Positions 61,346 through 64,000 of a DNA stretch of 64,000 bases are shown one piece after another. The stretch spans positions 62,001 to 126,000 of the forward strand of contig NZ_JAMQON010000007.1 of NCBI RefSeq assembly GCF_031624395.1. Direction: 5' to 3'. A model generated the notes under the pieces. It had not been told where the DNA came from and searched no databases. It saw only the letters and a program-made list of their open reading frames with translations. Every line of letters starts with the position of its first letter. Within the stretch, counting starts at the first letter, position 1. This stretch comes from Halomicroarcula saliterrae (GTDB taxonomy: Archaea; Halobacteriota; Halobacteria; Halobacteriales; Haloarculaceae). Position numbers and translations under genes: made by a program.

Positions 61346-62793
61346 ACCGACTCGGCACACTCGCGGATGATGTCGAGCATCGCGCCGACGTCGTCGAGCG
61401 TCGTCGTGGGGTTCAACAGGGTGAACTTCAGGCTGGTGACCCCGTCGACGGTGGTCCGGGCGACGATGGCCCGGCCGTCGGCAAGCAGCGCCTCGCGGGT
61501 CGCGGCGTTGATACGGCTCACCGTCTCGTCGGCCATCCCCTCCTCCGGTCGGTAGCGGAAGACGACGGCGTTGAGCGTCGGGTCGCCCAGCAGCTCGAAG
61601 TCCTCGGCGTTAGCGACCAGCGACGCGGCGTCCTCGGCCAGTTCGAGGGTGGACTCGATGAGAGTCGACAGCCCCTCCCGGCCGAGCGCCCGGAAGGTGA
61701 GATACGGCTTCAGGGCGTCGAAGCGGCGGGTGGTCTGCATCGACTTCCCGACGAGATTCGGGACGCCGGCGTCGTCGTGGGCCTCGGGGTTGAGATAGGC
61801 GGCGTTGCGGGCCATCCACTCGAAGGACGCCCGGTCGCGCAACAGCAAGGCCCCGCAGCTTATCGGCTGGTAGAACAGCTTGTGGAAGTCGACGGCGACG
61901 GAGTCCGCGCGGTCGATGCCGTCGAGCAGGTCACGCCTGTCGGTCACGGCGAGGGCGCCGCCGTAGGCCGCGTCGACGTGGAACCAGAGGGCCGCCTCGC
62001 GGGCACGGTCCGCGATATCGTCGAGTGGGTCGACGCTCCCGAAGTCGGTCGTCCCCGCCGTCGCGACCAGCGCGAACGGGGTGCCATCGACGTCGGCGAG
62101 GGTCGCATCGAGCGCGTCGAGGTCCATCCGGTGGCGCTCGTCGGTCGGGACCGTGACGACCGCGTCCTCCCCCAGTCCGAGGTGGTGGGCGGCCTGCTTG
62201 CCGGTGAAGTGGGCCTCCGCCGAACAGACGATGCGTAGCTCCTCGGCTTCGGGCGGGAGCCCGCGTTGCTGGACGTCCCGGCCGAACGCCCGGCTGCAAA
62301 AGCGGTCACGGGCGAGCAGGAGCGCCTGCACGTTCGACTGTGTCCCGCCGCTCGTGAACACGCCGTCGGCCATCGCCGGCAGGTCGAACAGCGAGCACAG
62401 CGCGGTGACGACCCGCTCTTCGATGACCGTCGCCGCGGGGGCCTGGTCGAAGGAGTCGAGCGACTGGTTGGTCGCGGCGAGCATCGACTCGGCGGCCAGC
62501 CCCGGAATTATCGGCGGACACTGGAGGTGGGCGACACAGTGGGGGTTCGAGGTCCCGACGGAGTGGGCGAGCACCGTCTCCGCGACCTCGTCGATGGCGC
62601 TCGCCAGCCCCGTCCCCGTCTCGGGGATGACCGGCTCGTCGAACTGGTCGGCGAGTTCCTCGGGGGAAAAGCCCGAGTAGGGGTCCTCGTCGTCGGCGAA
62701 CGACGACAGGACGGCGTCGGTCGCCCGCCCCATCGCCGCCCGGTAGGCCGACTCGCCGGCCTCGCCGCCAAGGAACAGCTCCGCGCTGCTCAT
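61318..62793 (-). CDS. ddc: L-2,4-diaminobutyrate decarboxylase
   Basis: PLP-dependent group II decarboxylase that makes 1,3-diaminopropane. The 491 residues from the ATG at 62793 (MSSAELFLGGEAGESAYRAA) have HVDAAYGGALAV and the PLP lysine K305 in DFHKLFYQP. DGVFTSGGTQSNVQALLLAR and LVATAGTTDFGSVDPLDDI are also conserved. It lies between dat (ATGA overlap) and the repeat leading to iucA. The last codons are part of the 59-bp repeat. Confidence 0.93.
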   Translation of the reverse strand: MSSAELFLGGEAGESAYRAAMGRATDAVLSSFADDEDPYSGFSPEELADQFDEPVIPETGTGLASAIDEVAETVLAHSVGTSNPHCVAHLQCPPIIPGLAAESMLAATNQSLDSFDQAPAATVIEERVVTALCSLFDLPAMADGVFTSGGTQSNVQALLLARDRFCSRAFGRDVQQRGLPPEAEELRIVCSAEAHFTGKQAAHHLGLGEDAVVTVPTDERHRMDLDALDATLADVDGTPFALVATAGTTDFGSVDPLDDIADRAREAALWFHVDAAYGGALAVTDRRDLLDGIDRADSVAVDFHKLFYQPISCGALLLRDRASFEWMARNAAYLNPEAHDDAGVPNLVGKSMQTTRRFDALKPYLTFRALGREGLSTLIESTLELAEDAASLVANAEDFELLGDPTLNAVVFRYRPEEGMADETVSRINAATREALLADGRAIVARTTVDGVTSLKFTLLNPTTTLDDVGAMLDIIRECAESVVAGREVAE

Positions 62794-64000
62794 GCCGTCG
62801 CCTCCGGCCGGTCGGTCTCGGCCGCGACGGCCGCCACGGCCTCCTCGAAGATGGCGGCCACCTCGTCGGCCTGCTGGGCGGTCAGCACGAGCGGGGGGAG
62901 GAACCGGGCAGTGGCGCCGCCCCGGCCCCCGAGTTCGATGATGAGCCCGCGGTCGAAACACGCCGACTGGACGGCGGTCGCAAAGTCGCTGTGGGGGGCG
63001 TGGGGCCCGGCGCCCTGCCAATCGGCGGCGGGGTCGACGAACTCGACGCCGAGCATCAGCCCGCGGCCGCGCACGTCGCCGACGACCTCGAAGCGCTCGG
63101 CCGTGGCGGCAAGCTCCGACCGGAGGCGCGCGCCGACGGCGGCGGCGTGGTCGTCGAGGTCGTTGTCCAGCACGTACTCGATGGTGGCCTCGCCGGCCGC
63201 CATCGCCAGCTGGTTCCCCCGGAAGGTGCCGGCGTGGGCGCCGGGCTCCCAGACGTCGAGGGACTCGTCGTAGACGACGACGGCCAGCGGGAGGCCGCCG
63301 CCGACGGCCTTCGAGAGCGTCACCACGTCGGGCGTGATATCCGCGTGCTCGAAGGCGTAGAGCTCGCCGGTCCGTCCGAGCCCGGCCTGTATCTCGTCGA
63401 GGACGAGCGGGATGTCCCGCTCGCGGGTGATGCGACGGATTTCCCGCAGCCACTCGTCGGGAGCCGGCAGCGCGCCGCCCTCGCCCTGTACCGGTTCGAG
63501 TATCATCCCGGCGGGCTCGGTGATGCCGCTCTCGGGGTCGTCCAGCACGTTCTCGACGTACCGGCTGGCCGTCCGGTGGCCCTCACCGTCGGTCCCGAAC
63601 GGACACCGGTAGTCGTAGGGGTACGGGAGGTGGTGGACGTCGTTCATCAGCCCCGGAATCGGCCCCTTGGCGTCCGTATCGCCCATCAGGGCGAGTGCCC
63701 CGCTCGTCATCCCGTGGTAGGCGCCCTGGAAACCCAGCACGCTCCGGTTGCCCGTCGCCGTCTTCACGAGTTTGAGCGCCGCCTCGACGGCGTCGGTCCC
63801 CGCCGGGCTACAGAACTGTATCTTCGCCCGGTCGCTGAACTCGTCGGGCAGGCTCGCAAACAGCGAGTCCACGAACCGCTCCTTGGCCGGCGTCGAGATG
63901 TCGAGGGTGTGGAGCGGTCGGTCGGCCTCGATGGCCGTCTCCATCGCCTCGACCACCGCGGGGTGGTTGTGGCCCAGCGCGAGCGTCCCCGCCCCGGCGA
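62790..64000 (-). CDS. dat: Diaminobutyrate-2-oxoglutarate aminotransferase (5' end cut by window edge)
   Basis: PLP aminotransferase class III that makes L-2,4-diaminobutyrate from aspartate semialdehyde. About 403 residues are visible, and the frame continues past base 64000 (AGTLALGHNHPAVVEAM), so the start is outside. Signatures are FCSPAGTDAVEAALKLVK, YHGMTSGALALMG, and VLDEIQAGLGRTGELYAFEH. The PLP lysine is in LSKAVGGGLPLAVV. It is the first visible gene of the siderophore operon. Confidence 0.93.
   Translation of the reverse strand, partial: AGAGTLALGHNHPAVVEAMETAIEADRPLHTLDISTPAKERFVDSLFASLPDEFSDRAKIQFCSPAGTDAVEAALKLVKTATGNRSVLGFQGAYHGMTSGALALMGDTDAKGPIPGLMNDVHHLPYPYDYRCPFGTDGEGHRTASRYVENVLDDPESGITEPAGMILEPVQGEGGALPAPDEWLREIRRITRERDIPLVLDEIQAGLGRTGELYAFEHADITPDVVTLSKAVGGGLPLAVVVYDESLDVWEPGAHAGTFRGNQLAMAAGEATIEYVLDNDLDDHAAAVGARLRSELAATAERFEVVGDVRGRGLMLGVEFVDPAADWQGAGPHAPHSDFATAVQSACFDRGLIIELGGRGGATARFLPPLVLTAQQADEVAAIFEEAVAAVAAETDRPEATA

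Overview
The window comes from a haloarchaeon (class Halobacteria, probably the Haloarcula lineage). The DNA is very GC-rich, the proteins are strongly acidic, genes are often joined by ATGA or TGATG overlaps, and the gene content is haloarchaeal throughout: Orc1/Cdc6, HTH-10, HalOD1-like and DICT proteins, archaeosine synthesis genes, an arl archaellum cluster fused to a che system, ThiR and ribosomal protein S6e. The lineage call is inference; the domain-level call is secure.

Layout. 1-7 kb: a cut Orc1/Cdc6, then lower glycolysis (enolase, pyruvate kinase, class I GAPDH) and a dihydrolipoamide dehydrogenase. 7-24 kb: mixed housekeeping, with an HpcH/HpaI aldolase, rhodanese, Nudix hydrolase, RimI-like acetyltransferase, M29 aminopeptidase, 6-phosphogluconate dehydrogenase, membrane-tethered ferredoxin, tRNA-Arg(CCG), an HTH/DICT pair, queD-queE-queC for archaeosine, methylglyoxal synthase, an HTH-10 regulator, dUTPase and aconitase. 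24.2-24.8 kb: a VapBC-type toxin-antitoxin pair.

25-47 kb is one large motility and chemotaxis block. On the minus strand lie two archaellins, arlCDE-F-G-H-I-J, cheY-cheC-cheD, cheW, a KaiC-like ATPase, a winged-helix regulator with a small membrane partner, and three uncharacterised motility-linked genes. On the plus strand lie cheB-cheA-cheR, a HEAT-repeat protein and cheF. CheA, CheY, CheB and CheR handle signalling. The HEAT protein and CheF probably link CheY to the motor, and ArlI/J/H with ArlCDE/F/G drive and anchor the filament. A second cheF lies at 52.8 kb.

47-55 kb: an NMP-kinase-like protein with no Walker lysine, a TFS-like zinc-ribbon protein, and a thiamine salvage locus (tenA, a Cys-less tenA, a sodium:solute symporter) divergent from the repressor gene thiR. 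S6e and small proteins follow. 55.5-64 kb: a citrate-hydroxamate (schizokinen-type) siderophore operon in the order dat, ddc, iucA, iucB, iucD, iucC, cut at the right edge.

The most unusual signals are: (1) between ddc and iucA, two tandem 59-bp copies of the gene junction that create two 20-codon ORFs chained by ATGA overlaps, each with its own GGAGGTG; (2) a 19-bp element repeated upstream of both archaellin genes and of a small membrane-protein gene next to a winged-helix regulator; (3) a family of intergenic palindrome arrays with conserved linkers but freely changing stems at three loci; (4) an inverted repeat between the thiR and tenA promoters; and (5) a matching hairpin leader on both archaellin mRNAs.
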